Counted from the first letter of the stretch, positions 44,291 through 54,245 are shown. The stretch is DNA of 64,000 nt from Sphingomonas sp. Leaf34 (GCF_001421805.1 NZ_LMLC01000004.1:496001-560000); one strand, 5' to 3'. Notes: generated from the sequence alone by a model not told the origin. Numbers and translations: made by a program.

Positions 44291-46174
44291 GTGCGGTTCG
44301 ACGATAGCCTGAAGACGATCCTCGCTGCCGATATGGCCACCGGTTTCGGCGCGCAGTCCGCGTGGCGGCAGCTCGTCGACCTGATGGGACGCGGGCGCGC
44401 GGCGGTCGACGAACCGGCGATCGCACGGCTGCGTCTGTTACGCCAGGCGGTGCCGCTCGAGGTCCGCGCCGCCAGCGCGCGCGCGCTCGCCTTTGCCCGC
44501 CCTGATGCGAAGCTGGTCGGGTTCTTTGCGGAGGACACGCTGGCGATCGCCGCGCCGGTCCTGCGGACCGCCACGCTTGAATCCGACGATTGGCTGGCGA
44601 TCCTGCCGCGTTTGACACCCGAAAGCCGTTCGGTGCTGCGGCACCGGCGCGATCTACCCGCGGAGGTTCAGCGCGGCTTGCAGAGCTTCGGCCCGGTCGA
44701 CTTCGTTTTGCCGCAACCCGACCTGCCCGCCGACCAGCCGGTCGAGGCGGTGCCGATCACCGTCGTAGACCCAATTGTCCTGGATACGGCGGTAGTTGTC
44801 GATCAGTCGGCTCCGTTCGTAGCGGAGTCCGTTCCCGAGCCCCAACGCCGTTCAGAGCCGGTATCTGAGACGGTTCCCGGCGCAAGCCCCGACCCGCACC
44901 CCCTCACAGCGCCGCTCGGCGAGACGCCGTTTCTCGCGCTCGGCGCCGTCGCGCGCGGTCTTCCGATCGTCGCGGAGGCGCTGCGCCACGCCAAGCTTGC
45001 CGAAGCCGAGCCCGTGGTTGTCGAGCCAGCAACCGCGTCGCCAGCAGATCGATTCGAGATTTCCGACCTCGTGGCGCGGATCGAGGCATTTAACCGTGAC
45101 CGCACCGTCGATAACGCCAAGCCCGTAGCGGCACCCGCCGAAACCGAGACCTTCCGGTTCGAAACCGATGCGCAAGGCATCATCCGCATGATCGACGGCG
45201 TATCGCGCTCGGCGCTGGTCGGCGTCTCGCTGGCTTATGTCGCACAGCAGGGTGAGGCGCAGCTCGATGGCGTCGCAGCCGGCGCGTTCCGGCGCCGTTC
45301 GCGGTTCAGCGATGCGCGGCTTGAAGTCGGCGGGTTGTCCGACGCGTTCGGTGCCTGGCGACTGTCGGCCGTGCCTGCGTTCGACCACGCCTCGGGCCGG
45401 TTCATCGGCTTTCGTGGTACAGCGCGCCGACCACGCCGCGACGAGACCGCCGCACCCGTCCAGGCACCCTCGCCGGTATCCGATTCGCTACGCCAGCTCG
45501 TCCACGAGCTGCGGACGCCGACCAATGCGATCGCTGGGTTCGCCGAACTGATCGAGACGCAGCTGCTCGGCCCCGTCTCGCCGACCTACCGCGACCGCGC
45601 CACGATGATCCGGACGCAGGCGGGCGACCTTCTGTCCGCGATCGACGATCTGGACACCGCCGCGCGGATCGAGGGTCACGCTCTCGATCTACGACCGACG
45701 ACAGTGCCGGTCGGTGCGTTGCTCGACCGCGTGACGAAGGAGCTGCAACCGCTCGCGACGTTGCGGGGGACGAGCCTGTCGGTCGCGATGCCCGGCGGAG
45801 ACTGCGGTATCCTGGGTGATGATCGTGCGGTTGAGCGGCTGGTCGGGCGTCTGCTTGCTGCCTTGGTATCGGCCGGGCGGCAGGGCGAGCAGCTCGGCAT
45901 CGTCGTCCGCCCGGTCGCCGACACCGTGACGATCGCGTTCGATCGCCCCGCCTCACTCGCGGCGCATGCGACCAATATCCTGCTCAGCATCGATGCCGAA
46001 CAGGAGAGCGAAGACGGCGCGCCGTTGCTGGGGACTGGTTTTGCGCTGCGTCTTGCGCAGAACCTCGCGGTCGAACTGGGTGGTGCGCTGACGATCGGGC
46101 TCGACCGCCTGATGCTGCAACTTCCCGCGGCAAACGTAGCGGAAGCGGAGCGCGCCGCCGACGACCGGCGGTGA
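44291..46174 (+). CDS. Histidine kinase-like protein with long N-terminal region
   Basis: The protein has 627 aa. GTG 44291 follows GGGGA at 5 bases; the frame is open to GTG 44261. The N-terminal ~300 residues have no recognised domain. A PAS-like segment lies near 300-380 (TETFRFETDAQGIIRMIDGV). The HisKA box is LRQLVHELRTPTNAIAGFAE, with the His. The ATP domain is degraded: a clear N-box and G1 box are not visible, so kinase activity is doubtful. It has no membrane segment. It is coupled to the deacetylase gene by GTGA. Confidence 0.8.
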   Translation: MRFDDSLKTILAADMATGFGAQSAWRQLVDLMGRGRAAVDEPAIARLRLLRQAVPLEVRAASARALAFARPDAKLVGFFAEDTLAIAAPVLRTATLESDDWLAILPRLTPESRSVLRHRRDLPAEVQRGLQSFGPVDFVLPQPDLPADQPVEAVPITVVDPIVLDTAVVVDQSAPFVAESVPEPQRRSEPVSETVPGASPDPHPLTAPLGETPFLALGAVARGLPIVAEALRHAKLAEAEPVVVEPATASPADRFEISDLVARIEAFNRDRTVDNAKPVAAPAETETFRFETDAQGIIRMIDGVSRSALVGVSLAYVAQQGEAQLDGVAAGAFRRRSRFSDARLEVGGLSDAFGAWRLSAVPAFDHASGRFIGFRGTARRPRRDETAAPVQAPSPVSDSLRQLVHELRTPTNAIAGFAELIETQLLGPVSPTYRDRATMIRTQAGDLLSAIDDLDTAARIEGHALDLRPTTVPVGALLDRVTKELQPLATLRGTSLSVAMPGGDCGILGDDRAVERLVGRLLAALVSAGRQGEQLGIVVRPVADTVTIAFDRPASLAAHATNILLSIDAEQESEDGAPLLGTGFALRLAQNLAVELGGALTIGLDRLMLQLPAANVAEAERAADDRR

Positions 46175-47148
46175 GTTATCGCCCGCCGCGGCCCACCGAT
46201 GCTCAACGGGTGACCTGGCCCGAGGATTTCGGCACCCGTTTTACCGTCTTCGTGGACGTCGAAGAGGAATTCGACTGGCGCGCCCCGCTCGACCCCCGCA
46301 ACCGCTCAACCACTGCGATGACGGCATTTCCCGAAGCCCACCAGCGGTTTGCAGAACGCGGGGTCGCGTTGGCCTGCATGGTCGACCATCCGATCGCTAC
46401 CGACCCGGTCGCCGTCGCCATCCTGTCGCGCGTCGTCGAGGACGGACGTTCCGAGATCGGCACGCAGTTGCATGCCTGGGTCAATCCGCCGTTCGAAGAG
46501 GACCCTGCGACCACATATGCGGGCAATCTTCCGCTCGCGTTGGAGGCGGCCAAGCTCAGGTCTTTGACCGGGGCGATCGCGACGGCGTTCGGATCATCGC
46601 CCCGCGTCTATCGCGCCGGCCGCTATGGTATTGGCCCGCGCAGTTTTGCGCTACTGGCCGCGCATGGCTACCGGATCGATAGCTCGGTCCGACCCGGCTA
46701 TGATTACCGGGTCGATGGCGGGCCTGATTTCTCGACGGCCGACGCCGGAGCGTACCGCGCAGGAGACATCGTCGAACTGCCGCTGACCACGGTCTTTACC
46801 GGGCATGCGCGACGGGGCGGTGGCAGGCTGTACCGCACGCTCGGGCATGTGCCGAAGGGCAGGGGTGTATTTGCCCGCGCGGGGCTTCTATCGCGGATCG
46901 CGCTCACCCCTGAGGACATGCCGATCGCCGATGCCCTCGAAGCCGTCGCAGTCGCGGCGGGTGAGGGATTGCGGTTGTTCAATCTGTCGTTTCACTCGCC
47001 CTCTCTGGCACCTGGGCACACGCCCTATGTCCGCGATGCCGCCGACCTGAAGCTGTTCCACGCGTGGTGGACGACCATGCTCGACGAGTTCGACCGTCGC
47101 GGCATCGGCAACGCCTCGCTCGACGAGATCATCGTGGCGCTGGGGTAA
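46171..47148 (+). CDS. Polysaccharide deacetylase family protein (WalW-like)
   Basis: The protein has 325 aa, with a GTG start overlapping the kinase stop. It has the NodB-like layout FTVFVDVEEEFDW (acidic metal site), DHPIATDPVAV, SEIGTQLHAWVNPPF (His), RAGRYGIGPRSFALLAAHGY, and NLSFHSPSLAPGHTPYV near the end. There is no signal peptide. It probably removes acetyl groups from a cell-wall or capsule sugar precursor. The overlap with a sensor gene suggests linked expression. Confidence 0.85.
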   Translation: MSYRPPRPTDAQRVTWPEDFGTRFTVFVDVEEEFDWRAPLDPRNRSTTAMTAFPEAHQRFAERGVALACMVDHPIATDPVAVAILSRVVEDGRSEIGTQLHAWVNPPFEEDPATTYAGNLPLALEAAKLRSLTGAIATAFGSSPRVYRAGRYGIGPRSFALLAAHGYRIDSSVRPGYDYRVDGGPDFSTADAGAYRAGDIVELPLTTVFTGHARRGGGRLYRTLGHVPKGRGVFARAGLLSRIALTPEDMPIADALEAVAVAAGEGLRLFNLSFHSPSLAPGHTPYVRDAADLKLFHAWWTTMLDEFDRRGIGNASLDEIIVALG

Positions 47149-47300
47149 GGCAGGCTGACGTTCACCCGTTCGGCCAGACGTGATCCGGCATCCACCGTTC
47201 CACCAGGTCGACAGCGTTGCGAGCGCGGAGAGCGGCGGGTTCCGCGATAAGTCGGGACTGACGGGGGCCGAGCACGCCGTGCTAGGTCCTCAAAACCAGA

Positions 47301-47328
47301 AAGGGCGGCCCGTTGCCGGACCGCCCTT
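47301..47328 (-). terminator. Intrinsic terminator of the rplM-rpsI operon
   Basis: AAGGGCGG and CCGCCCTT pair (8 bp) with a 12-base loop and a short T-run on the minus strand (CCCTTTCTGG), 27 bases after the rpsI stop. Confidence 0.75.
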
Positions 47329-47354
47329 CTGATATGCAGATACTGAAAGCGAGA

Positions 47355-47912
47355 TTAGCGCTTCGAGAACTGGAAGCTACGACGGGCCTTTGCCTTGCCG
47401 TACTTCTTACGCTCGACGACGCGGCTGTCGCGGGTCAGGAAGCCTGCGGCCTTGACCGTGCTGCGCAGCACCGGCTCGAAGCGGGTCAGTGCCTGGCTGA
47501 TGCCATGCTTGACCGCGCCGGCCTGGCCCGAAAGGCCACCACCCTTGACGGTGCAGACGACGTCGTACTGACCTTCGCGCTCGGTGATACCGAACACCTG
47601 GTTGATGACGAGACGCAGCGTCGGACGTGCGAAATACACCTCCTGATCACGACCGTTGATCGTGATCTTGCCGGTGCCGGGCTTGACCCAGACGCGCGCG
47701 ACGGCGTCCTTACGACGGCCGGTCGCATAGGCACGGCCCTGCTTGTCGAGGATCTGCTCGCGCAGCGGCATGGGCTCGCGGACCGGCTCGTTCGAGACCG
47801 GCGCTGCGATGTCGCCTTCGCTGGTCGGCAGCGTCTGTGCGGCGGGGGCAGCCGGCGCGGGCTGGTTGGTCAGGCTCGCGAGATCGGCGAGCGACTGGCG
47901 GTTGTCGGACAT
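47355..47912 (-). CDS. rpsI: 30S ribosomal protein S9
   Basis: The protein has 185 aa. The S9 core starts at about residue 58 with [21 protein letters not shown] and includes [19 protein letters not shown] and the basic end [11 protein letters not shown], whose last residues touch P-site tRNA. The first ~55 residues are an Ala/Pro-rich extension absent from E. coli S9 (130 aa) and common in sphingomonads. TAATG links it to rplM upstream. Confidence 0.97.
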   Translation of the reverse strand: MSDNRQSLADLASLTNQPAPAAPAAQTLPTSEGDIAAPVSNEPVREPMPLREQILDKQGRAYATGRRKDAVARVWVKPGTGKITINGRDQEVYFARPTLRLVINQVFGITEREGQYDVVCTVKGGGLSGQAGAVKHGISQALTRFEPVLRSTVKAAGFLTRDSRVVERKKYGKAKARRSFQFSKR

Positions 47913-48391
47913 TATGCGCCCACCTTGTTCTTGCGGTTCATGCTGCCGATGTCGAGCACGGCGGGGTTCTGTGCCTCGTGCGGATGCTCGGTGCCCTTGA
48001 AGATACGCAGGTTGCGCATCTGCTCACGGCCGAGCGGGCCGCGCGGGATCATGCGCTCAACGGCCTTTTCGAGAACGCGCTCCGGGAAGCGGCCGTCGAG
48101 GACCTTGGCAGCCGTGATGCCCTTGATGCCGCCGGCGTAACCGGTGTGCTTGTAATAGATCTTCTTCGCGGCCTTGTTGCCGGTGAAGCGGATCTTGTCG
48201 GCGTTGATCACGACGACGTTGTCACCGCAATCGACATGCGGGGTGAACGACACCTTGTGCTTGCCGCGCAGGACGTTGGCAATGATCGATGCGGCACGAC
48301 CGACGACGAGACCTTCCGCGTCTACGATATGCCACTGCTTCTCCACCTCAGCCGGCTTCGCCGACTTGGTGGTCTTCATGAGCGCCTTCAT
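47912..48391 (-). CDS. rplM: 50S ribosomal protein L13
   Basis: The protein has 159 aa. It has [72 protein letters not shown] and the closing EHPHEAQNP. The start [20 protein letters not shown] at 48391 is the usual alphaproteobacterial one, with GGAAGG upstream. It is the first gene of the rplM-rpsI operon; its stop overlaps rpsI by one base. Confidence 0.97.
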   Translation of the reverse strand: MKALMKTTKSAKPAEVEKQWHIVDAEGLVVGRAASIIANVLRGKHKVSFTPHVDCGDNVVVINADKIRFTGNKAAKKIYYKHTGYAGGIKGITAAKVLDGRFPERVLEKAVERMIPRGPLGREQMRNLRIFKGTEHPHEAQNPAVLDIGSMNRKNKVGA

Positions 48392-48513
48392 GGGCGTTAG
48401 ACCTTCCAGATTGAAATCCACGCAGCGGCCGAATCCGGACGCCGCGAATGGAGGGCTAATGCTGAAGGGGGGCGTCTAAGTCAAGCTTTCCGCCGGTTTG
48501 CTGACGGGTATCA

Positions 48514-49620
48514 TCATACCCGTCGTTGCAGCCGGGGGGCGCTGCCGACCGCGTGCGCAGCGAACATCGCGGCGATGAGCAGCAACGCGGCGTTGCCCTG
48601 ATGCGCGACCGCGACGTCGATCTGCACGCCGGTCATAAGAGTTGCGATGCCGAGCATGATCTGCAGCGTGACCAAGCCGACGACGAAGAACCCCGCGCTG
48701 CTGCCGGCCTTGGTCGCCTTGATCGCAAGCCAGACGAGGCCCGCGGCGGCCGCGAACGCGAACCAGCGGTGGATGAACTGGACGACGATCGGGTTGTCGA
48801 CCGCGTTGCTCCAGGCAGGGTTCACCATCGGCACGTCGGCGGGGAACAGCCCGTCGCCCATCAGCGGCCAGCTCGCGAATGCATAGCCCGCATCGAGACC
48901 GGCGGTGAATGCGCCATAGACGAGCTGTACGAACAGCAGCGCGAGCGCGACGATCGGGACCGTCGCCATGCGGGCAGGCGCGGCGAGCGGGTTGCGATAC
49001 AGCGCCATCAGGTCGAGCGCGGTCCATACGATCCCCGCAAGGATCGTCAGCGCGGTGAGCAGGTGCACGGCGAGTCGGATATGGCTGACATCGGTCCGCA
49101 CCGACAGCCCGGAGGCGACCATCCACCAGCCGATCGCCCCCTGGAACGCGCCGAGCGCCAGCAACGCCGACAATCGCCAGCCATAGCCGACCGGTATCCG
49201 CTTGCGCACCGCGAACCAGATCAGCGGCACGGCGAAGACGAGGCCGATCACCCGACCCCACAACCGATGGAGATATTCCCAGAAGAAGATCGCCTTGAAC
49301 CCGGACACAGTCATGTCGGCGTTGAACGCGGCATATTCGGGGATGCGCTTATAGGCGGCGAATTCGGCCTGCCACTGCGCGTCGTTGAGCGGCGGGATGA
49401 TGCCGCTGATCGGCTTCCACTGCGTGATCGAAAGCCCCGACTCGGTCAGCCGCGTGATCCCGCCGATCACCACCATCGCGACGATCAGGCCGGCGACGGT
49501 GAACAGCCACAGGGCTACCGAACGAGGACGGGCTTTGGTGAGGAAGGCGGCGCTGGGCTGAAGCATGGCGTTGAGATAGTGGTTTGCGCGGCGCTGCGCC
49601 ATCGCTTCGTGGAGTGCCAT
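48514..49620 (-). CDS. ctaA: Haem A synthase (COX15/CtaA)
   Basis: About 368 aa. Eight hydrophobic helices are visible. Haem-ligand and signature motifs are GGITRLTESGLSITQWKPI, FFWEYLHRLWGR (His), HIRLAVHLLTAL (His), FIHRWFAF (His) and VAHQGNAA (His). It converts haem O to haem A for cytochrome aa3 oxidase in the inner membrane. The frame is open to 49797, but that part overlaps a palindromic repeat and looks non-coding; ATG 49620 or 49566 are the likely starts. Confidence 0.94.
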   Translation of the reverse strand: MALHEAMAQRRANHYLNAMLQPSAAFLTKARPRSVALWLFTVAGLIVAMVVIGGITRLTESGLSITQWKPISGIIPPLNDAQWQAEFAAYKRIPEYAAFNADMTVSGFKAIFFWEYLHRLWGRVIGLVFAVPLIWFAVRKRIPVGYGWRLSALLALGAFQGAIGWWMVASGLSVRTDVSHIRLAVHLLTALTILAGIVWTALDLMALYRNPLAAPARMATVPIVALALLFVQLVYGAFTAGLDAGYAFASWPLMGDGLFPADVPMVNPAWSNAVDNPIVVQFIHRWFAFAAAAGLVWLAIKATKAGSSAGFFVVGLVTLQIMLGIATLMTGVQIDVAVAHQGNAALLLIAAMFAAHAVGSAPRLQRRV

Positions 49621-49685
49621 TGCTTCATGTTGCCGGAGAATGTTGCCGGAAATGCCGCAGGTGGGGACATGGCGTTTGATTACGT

Positions 49686-49773
49686 CTCCGTCATCCTGAC
49701 GAATGTCAGGACCCAGGGTAACGCACGCTGCCGCTTGAGGCGCTGGATCCTGACGTTCGTCAGGATGACGGAG
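49686..49773. repeat. Paired REP-like palindromes
   Basis: TCCTGAC-GAAT-GTCAGGA and TCCTGAC-GTTC-GTCAGGA hairpins lie 40 bases apart, and the outer sequences CTCCGTCATCCTGACG and CGTCAGGATGACGGAG are also inverted, with CCCAG/CTGG inside. The unit is a two-hairpin inverted repeat, related in plan to 29697-29743. Confidence 0.8.
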
Positions 49774-49873
49774 GCAAAGCGGGTAACGGTCGACCAAAAC
49801 CGCTAAAGTTCGACCAAAGATTCGGCAATGTAATGTTGTATCCTGTCAACGTGCCGTCTATATCAAGTGAACA

Positions 49874-50257
49874 ATGACGCCCTCGGCCACGCATACCCAC
49901 CGCTTTGCCGGTCTCGATCGCTATGCGATCGGCCTGTCCGGGCTGTGCATGGTGCATTGCCTGGCCACCTCGGTGCTCGTTGCACTGATGTCGACCGCGG
50001 GCGGGTTCCTGCTCGATCCGATCTTTCATGAGGTTGGGTTGACGGTCGCGATCGGACTCGGCGCGTTGGCGCTCGGCCGCGGCGTGCTCAACCATGGCTA
50101 TATGATGCCCGCCGCGATGGGCGCGCTCGGGCTTGGCATCATGGCCGGTGCGATGACGCTGCCACACGATAGTGGCGGGGGCGAGACGCTGTGGACGATC
50201 GTCGGAGTCGGCCTGCTCGCGTTCGGCCATGATCTCAACCGCCGCGCGGACAGTTAA
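49874..50257 (+). CDS. MerC-type membrane protein
   Basis: The protein has 127 aa. After a His-containing start (MTPSATHTHRF) come four hydrophobic segments, the first with GLCMVHCLATSVLVA, giving the paired Cys of MerC mercury-uptake proteins. Here it precedes a zinc-uptake-regulator-type gene and has no mer operon around it, so a role in zinc or another soft metal is more likely than mercury. Confidence 0.8.
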   Translation: MTPSATHTHRFAGLDRYAIGLSGLCMVHCLATSVLVALMSTAGGFLLDPIFHEVGLTVAIGLGALALGRGVLNHGYMMPAAMGALGLGIMAGAMTLPHDSGGGETLWTIVGVGLLAFGHDLNRRADS

Positions 50258-50298
50258 GTCGGGTTGCTGGAACCCCTCCGGCATCCTACTTCATCGGC

Positions 50299-50766
50299 AT
50301 GGCGCACGCTCACACCCACACCGAACCGCAAGGCGCCGATCTCACCATCGCGGCACAGTCGACGCTCGAGAAGGCGGGCGAACAGTGGACGACGATGCGC
50401 GCCAGCGTGTTTGCCGCGCTGGCCAGCTTCGAAAAGCCGGCGTCGGCGTACGACATCGCCGAAGCCGTCTCGAAGGCCGAGGGCCGCCGCGTCGCCGCGA
50501 ACAGCGTGTACCGCATCCTCGACCTGTTCGTCGGCGCCAACCTTGCGCGGCGAGTCGAGAGCGCCAACGCCTATGTCGCCAATGCCCACCCCGATTGCCT
50601 GCACGACTGTATCTTCCTTGTCTGCGACTCGTGCGGTCAGACCACGCATCTCGACAACGACACGATTACCAAGGGCGTCCGCAATGCGGCGGAGGCGGCG
50701 GGCTTCTCCCCCGTCCGCCCCGTGATCGAAGTCCGTGGTCGCTGTGCGGAGTGCGAGGCGAAATAG
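50299..50766 (+). CDS. zur: Fur family regulator, zinc uptake regulator type
   Basis: The protein has 155 aa. The N-terminal winged helix is PASAYDIAEAVS, NSVYRILDLFV; the dimer domain has HPDCLHDCIFLVCDSCG and a final RGRCAECEAK, giving the structural Zn (two CxxC pairs), typical of Zur. The N-terminus is His-rich (AHAHTHTE). It represses zinc-uptake genes when zinc is sufficient. It follows merC by 41 bases and is probably co-transcribed. Confidence 0.9.
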   Translation: MAHAHTHTEPQGADLTIAAQSTLEKAGEQWTTMRASVFAALASFEKPASAYDIAEAVSKAEGRRVAANSVYRILDLFVGANLARRVESANAYVANAHPDCLHDCIFLVCDSCGQTTHLDNDTITKGVRNAAEAAGFSPVRPVIEVRGRCAECEAK

Positions 50767-50780
50767 CCTCTGCCGCTGCT

Positions 50781-50808
50781 CGATCCTCCCCCTAGCGGGG
50801 GAGGATCG
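50781..50808. terminator. Bidirectional hairpin of the CCTCCCC repeat family
   Basis: CGATCCTCCCCC and GGGGGAGGATCG form a perfect 12-bp stem with a TAGC loop between the converging zur and GNAT genes. It is the same family as 34535-34558 and 40367-40492, used here where a terminator is needed. No long T-run follows. Confidence 0.7.
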
Positions 50809-50811
50809 AGT

Positions 50812-51342
50812 TTAGGCCAAGTCCTTCCCCATGCGGACCATTGGTACCGGCACCGGCCCTGGCGTCTCGATCCGCTCGATCGGTAGGTACCCGCAGGCCC
50901 GGTACAGCGGCTCCCCCGCCAGCGTGGCCATCATCTCGGCCCGCGCAAACCCCGCTTCGCGTGCGGCCGCCTCGCAAACCGACAGCACCAGCCGTCCGAC
51001 ACCCCGCCGAACGAACGCCGGATCGGTGTACATCGCGCGGATTCGCGCCGCATCGCATGCCGGATCGAGCAGCGCCGCATCGCGCAACGCCATGCTGTGA
51101 TCGCCGCCGTAGAGCGTAGCCCGCCGGCTCCACCCGCCACACCCGGCGAGCCGTCCGTCCGCCTCGACCAGCAGATACGTCCCGTCCGCGATCAACTGTG
51201 TATCGAGTCCCATGACCGCGCGGCTCGATTCGACCTGCGCGGGTGTAAGAAACCCGTCCTGCAACGCACCGATCGCGCGCGCCATCAACGCCGCGATCGC
51301 CGGGATATCCGCCACGACGGCAAAACGGTGGGTAAAGTCCAT
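50812..51342 (-). CDS. GNAT family acetyltransferase
   Basis: The protein has 176 aa. It has RFAVVADIPAIAALMARAIG, LLVEADGRLAGCGGW, and the acetyl-CoA site MYTDPAFVRRGVGRLVLSVC, then GYLPIERIETPG. The substrate is unknown. ATG 51342 matches the domain start; the frame extends to 51399. It is divergent from dxs with about 90 bases between. Confidence 0.88.
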   Translation of the reverse strand: MDFTHRFAVVADIPAIAALMARAIGALQDGFLTPAQVESSRAVMGLDTQLIADGTYLLVEADGRLAGCGGWSRRATLYGGDHSMALRDAALLDPACDAARIRAMYTDPAFVRRGVGRLVLSVCEAAAREAGFARAEMMATLAGEPLYRACGYLPIERIETPGPVPVPMVRMGKDLA

Positions 51343-51434
51343 GATTGAGCACTTCCCGAGTGATTTCAGCGCGAATGCTACGTCAAGACACGGTAACAAT
51401 CGACACGATACGCGCGCTGCATTAAGCCGGTGGG

Positions 51435-53357
51435 ATGGCCGATCTTCCCGCGACCCCGCTGCTCGACACCGTTTCGACTCCCGACGACCTCCGCAAGCTG
51501 CGCCCAGACCAGCTCCGCCAACTCGCCGACGAACTGCGTACCGAGACGATTTCCGCTGTCGGTACCACCGGCGGCCACCTTGGCTCGGGCCTCGGCGTGG
51601 TGGAGTTGACCACTGCGATCCACTACGTCTTCGACACGCCGCGTGATCGCCTCGTGTGGGACGTCGGCCACCAATGCTATCCGCACAAGATCCTGACCGG
51701 ACGTCGCGACCGCATCCGGACGCTGCGCCAGGGCGGCGGGCTCAGCGGCTTCACCAAGCGCAGCGAGAGCGAATACGACCCGTTCGGCGCGGCGCACTCG
51801 TCGACCTCGATTTCGGCGGCGCTCGGATTTGCGGTCGCCAACAAGATCGCCGGCACGCCTGGCAAGGGCATCGCGGTGATCGGCGACGGCGCGATGTCGG
51901 CGGGCATGGCATATGAGGCGATGAACAACGCCGCGCAGGCGGGCAATCGCCTCGTCGTGATCCTCAACGACAACGACATGTCGATCGCGCCGCCGGTCGG
52001 CGGGTTGTCGGCGTATCTGAGCCGGATCGTCTCCAGCCGCGAGTTCCTCGGGTTCCGCGATCTGGCACGGAAGATCGCCAAGCGGCTGCCCCGGCCGATC
52101 GCCAGCGGGATGCGCAAGACCGACGAATTCGCGCGCGGCATGACGATGGGCGGCACGCTGTTCGAGGAACTCGGCTTTTATTATGTCGGCCCGATCGACG
52201 GTCACAACCTCGACCATCTGATCCCGGTGCTCGAGAATGTCCGCGATGCGGAGGAGGGCCCGATCCTCGTCCATGTCGTCACCAAGAAGGGCAAGGGCTA
52301 TGCCCCTGCCGAGGCCGCAGCGGACAAATATCACGGCGTCCAGAAATTCGACGTGATCTCGGGCGTACAGACCAAGGCACCGCCAGGGCCACCGCAATAT
52401 CAGAATGTCTTCGGCGCGCAGCTCGTCGCGGAGGCCGCCAAGGATGCGCGGATCTGCGCGATCACCGCGGCGATGCCGTCGGGCACCGGGCTCGACGCGT
52501 TCGCCAAGGCCTATCCCGACCGGTTCTTCGATGTCGGTATCGCCGAACAGCACGGCGTGACCTTCGCCGCGGGCCTCGCTGCGCAGGGCCTCCGCCCGTT
52601 CTGCGCGATCTACTCGACGTTCCTGCAGCGCGCCTATGATCAGGTCGTGCATGACGTGGCGATCCAGAACCTGCCGGTCCGCTTCGCGATCGATCGCGCG
52701 GGCCTGGTGGGGGCGGACGGCGCGACCCATGCCGGGTCGTTCGACGTCACCTATCTCGCGACCCTGCCGAACTTCGTCGTGATGGCGGCGGCGGACGAGG
52801 CCGAACTCGTCCATATGACTCACACGGCCGTGCAGTATGACGACGGCCCGATCGCGCTGCGCTATCCCCGCGGCAACGGCACCGGCGTCGCGCTGCCCGA
52901 GACGCCGCAATTGCTCGAGATCGGCAAGGGTCGCGTCGTGCGCGAGGGCAAGACCGTCGCGATCCTGTCGCTCGGCACGCGTCTCGAGGAGGCGCTCAAG
53001 GCCGCCGCGATCCTCGAAGCCAAGGGCCTCAGCACGACGGTCGCCGATCTTCGCTTTGCCAAGCCGCTCGACGTCGACCTGATCCGCAAGCTGCTGACGA
53101 CGCACGAAGTCGCGGTGACGATCGAGGAGAATTCGGTCGGTGGCTTCGGCGCGCACGTCCTGACGATGGCGTCGGACGAAGGGCTGATCGATGGCGGGCT
53201 CAAGCTGCGCACATTGCGTCTGCCCGACATGTACCAGGATCAGGACAAGCCCGAAGTCCAGTATGCCGAAGCTGGCCTCGACGCGACCGCGCTGGTCGAC
53301 ACCGTGCTCAAGGCGCTCCGCCACAATTCGGGTGGAGTCGCCGAAGCGCGCGCATGA
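51435..53357 (+). CDS. dxs: 1-deoxy-D-xylulose-5-phosphate synthase
   Basis: The protein has 640 aa, full length. The ThDP site is [16 protein letters not shown] with the downstream [48 protein letters not shown] and the C-terminal [16 protein letters not shown] are also diagnostic. It makes DXP from pyruvate and glyceraldehyde 3-phosphate, the first step of MEP isoprenoid and carotenoid synthesis. It overlaps the next small gene by ATGA. Confidence 0.97.
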   Translation: MADLPATPLLDTVSTPDDLRKLRPDQLRQLADELRTETISAVGTTGGHLGSGLGVVELTTAIHYVFDTPRDRLVWDVGHQCYPHKILTGRRDRIRTLRQGGGLSGFTKRSESEYDPFGAAHSSTSISAALGFAVANKIAGTPGKGIAVIGDGAMSAGMAYEAMNNAAQAGNRLVVILNDNDMSIAPPVGGLSAYLSRIVSSREFLGFRDLARKIAKRLPRPIASGMRKTDEFARGMTMGGTLFEELGFYYVGPIDGHNLDHLIPVLENVRDAEEGPILVHVVTKKGKGYAPAEAAADKYHGVQKFDVISGVQTKAPPGPPQYQNVFGAQLVAEAAKDARICAITAAMPSGTGLDAFAKAYPDRFFDVGIAEQHGVTFAAGLAAQGLRPFCAIYSTFLQRAYDQVVHDVAIQNLPVRFAIDRAGLVGADGATHAGSFDVTYLATLPNFVVMAAADEAELVHMTHTAVQYDDGPIALRYPRGNGTGVALPETPQLLEIGKGRVVREGKTVAILSLGTRLEEALKAAAILEAKGLSTTVADLRFAKPLDVDLIRKLLTTHEVAVTIEENSVGGFGAHVLTMASDEGLIDGGLKLRTLRLPDMYQDQDKPEVQYAEAGLDATALVDTVLKALRHNSGGVAEARA

Positions 53358-53521
53358 CCGGCCCGACCAAGGCCATCGTGATCATCGCGCTCGCGGTGAT
53401 CGTGATGGTGTCGCTGAACATCGCGATGTGGCGACGGATGCGCGGTGGCCTTGCCGCCGCCAAGGCCGAGCAGGTGGCTGACCCCGAGCTGTTCGACGAG
53501 GACGGGTTTCGGATTTCGTGA
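53354..53521 (+). CDS. Small membrane protein coupled to dxs, 55 aa
   Basis: The ATG overlaps the dxs stop. It has one hydrophobic helix ([20 protein letters not shown]), a basic RRMR turn and an acidic tail ([14 protein letters not shown]). It is too short for routine gene calls, but the overlap and clean codons support it. The function is unknown; it could tether or regulate the isoprenoid enzyme, which is inference only. Confidence 0.6.
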   Translation: MTGPTKAIVIIALAVIVMVSLNIAMWRRMRGGLAAAKAEQVADPELFDEDGFRIS

Positions 53522-53573
53522 TTGGCGCACCACCCCGGCGAAAGGTCGGGATGGTACAGCGTACGACTGGTTG

Positions 53574-54245
53574 TCATCCACCCAGATAGTGCGTCTGCGC
53601 GGCATCGGTCGCACTCACCGCCAGGATCGAGCGTGCCGTGCTCGGCGGCAAGGTCTGCCCCCGCCCATCGCCGCTCGCCGCGATGACGCGTTCGAGCAGA
53701 TCCTGCCCCTCGCGCCACCAGCCGATCCCGCTCGCAGCGTTCAGATGCCCCTGCGGCCCGGCGTCGACGAAGTGGCTGCCCCAGTCCGCCGCCATGCTGT
53801 GCGCGCGCTCGGGCGAGACCCACGGGTCGTCGCTGCTCGCGACCACGATCGAGGGGAAGGGCAGGGGTGTTCGCGGCGTCGGCGAAAAGCCCTTCAGTTC
53901 GGCCTGTGCGCCGCCGCGATCGACATCCGCCGGCGCCACCAGCAACGCGCCTGCGACCGGCCAGCCATAGGGTTGCGGACTGAGTTCGGCCCACCACGCG
54001 ACCGCGAGACAGCCCAGGCTGTGCGCGGCGAGGATCACCGGCGCGTCGGCGCGGCGGATCGCCTCGTCGAGTCGCGTCACCCAGGCGTTGCGGTGCGGGG
54101 TGTTCCACATGCCGAGTTCGACGCGCACGGTGTCGGGCCGCGCGTCTTCCCACAGTGTCTGCCAATGCGAGGGGCCTGAACCGCCCAGACCCGGCACGGT
54201 CAGGATGGTCGGCTGGACGGAATCATACGGTGCGAAACTACCCAC
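53574..54245 (-). CDS. RBBP9/YdeN-type serine hydrolase
   Basis: The protein has 223 aa, with GTG 54245 behind AAGGAG. It has TILTVPGLGGSGPSHWQTLW, the nucleophile elbow LAAHSLGCLAVAWW, Asp in VVASSDDPWVSPE, and His in GPQGHLNAASG. This is the RBBP9-like hydrolase family (about 180 aa) plus a C-terminal tail of about 40 residues of unknown use. The substrate is unknown. Confidence 0.87.
   Translation of the reverse strand: MGSFAPYDSVQPTILTVPGLGGSGPSHWQTLWEDARPDTVRVELGMWNTPHRNAWVTRLDEAIRRADAPVILAAHSLGCLAVAWWAELSPQPYGWPVAGALLVAPADVDRGGAQAELKGFSPTPRTPLPFPSIVVASSDDPWVSPERAHSMAADWGSHFVDAGPQGHLNAASGIGWWREGQDLLERVIAASGDGRGQTLPPSTARSILAVSATDAAQTHYLGG

Noticed and set aside
49828..49852. Possible Zur box GTAATGTTGTATCCTGTCAAC before merC
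   Set aside because: Only a few positions are symmetric; too weak to call an operator.
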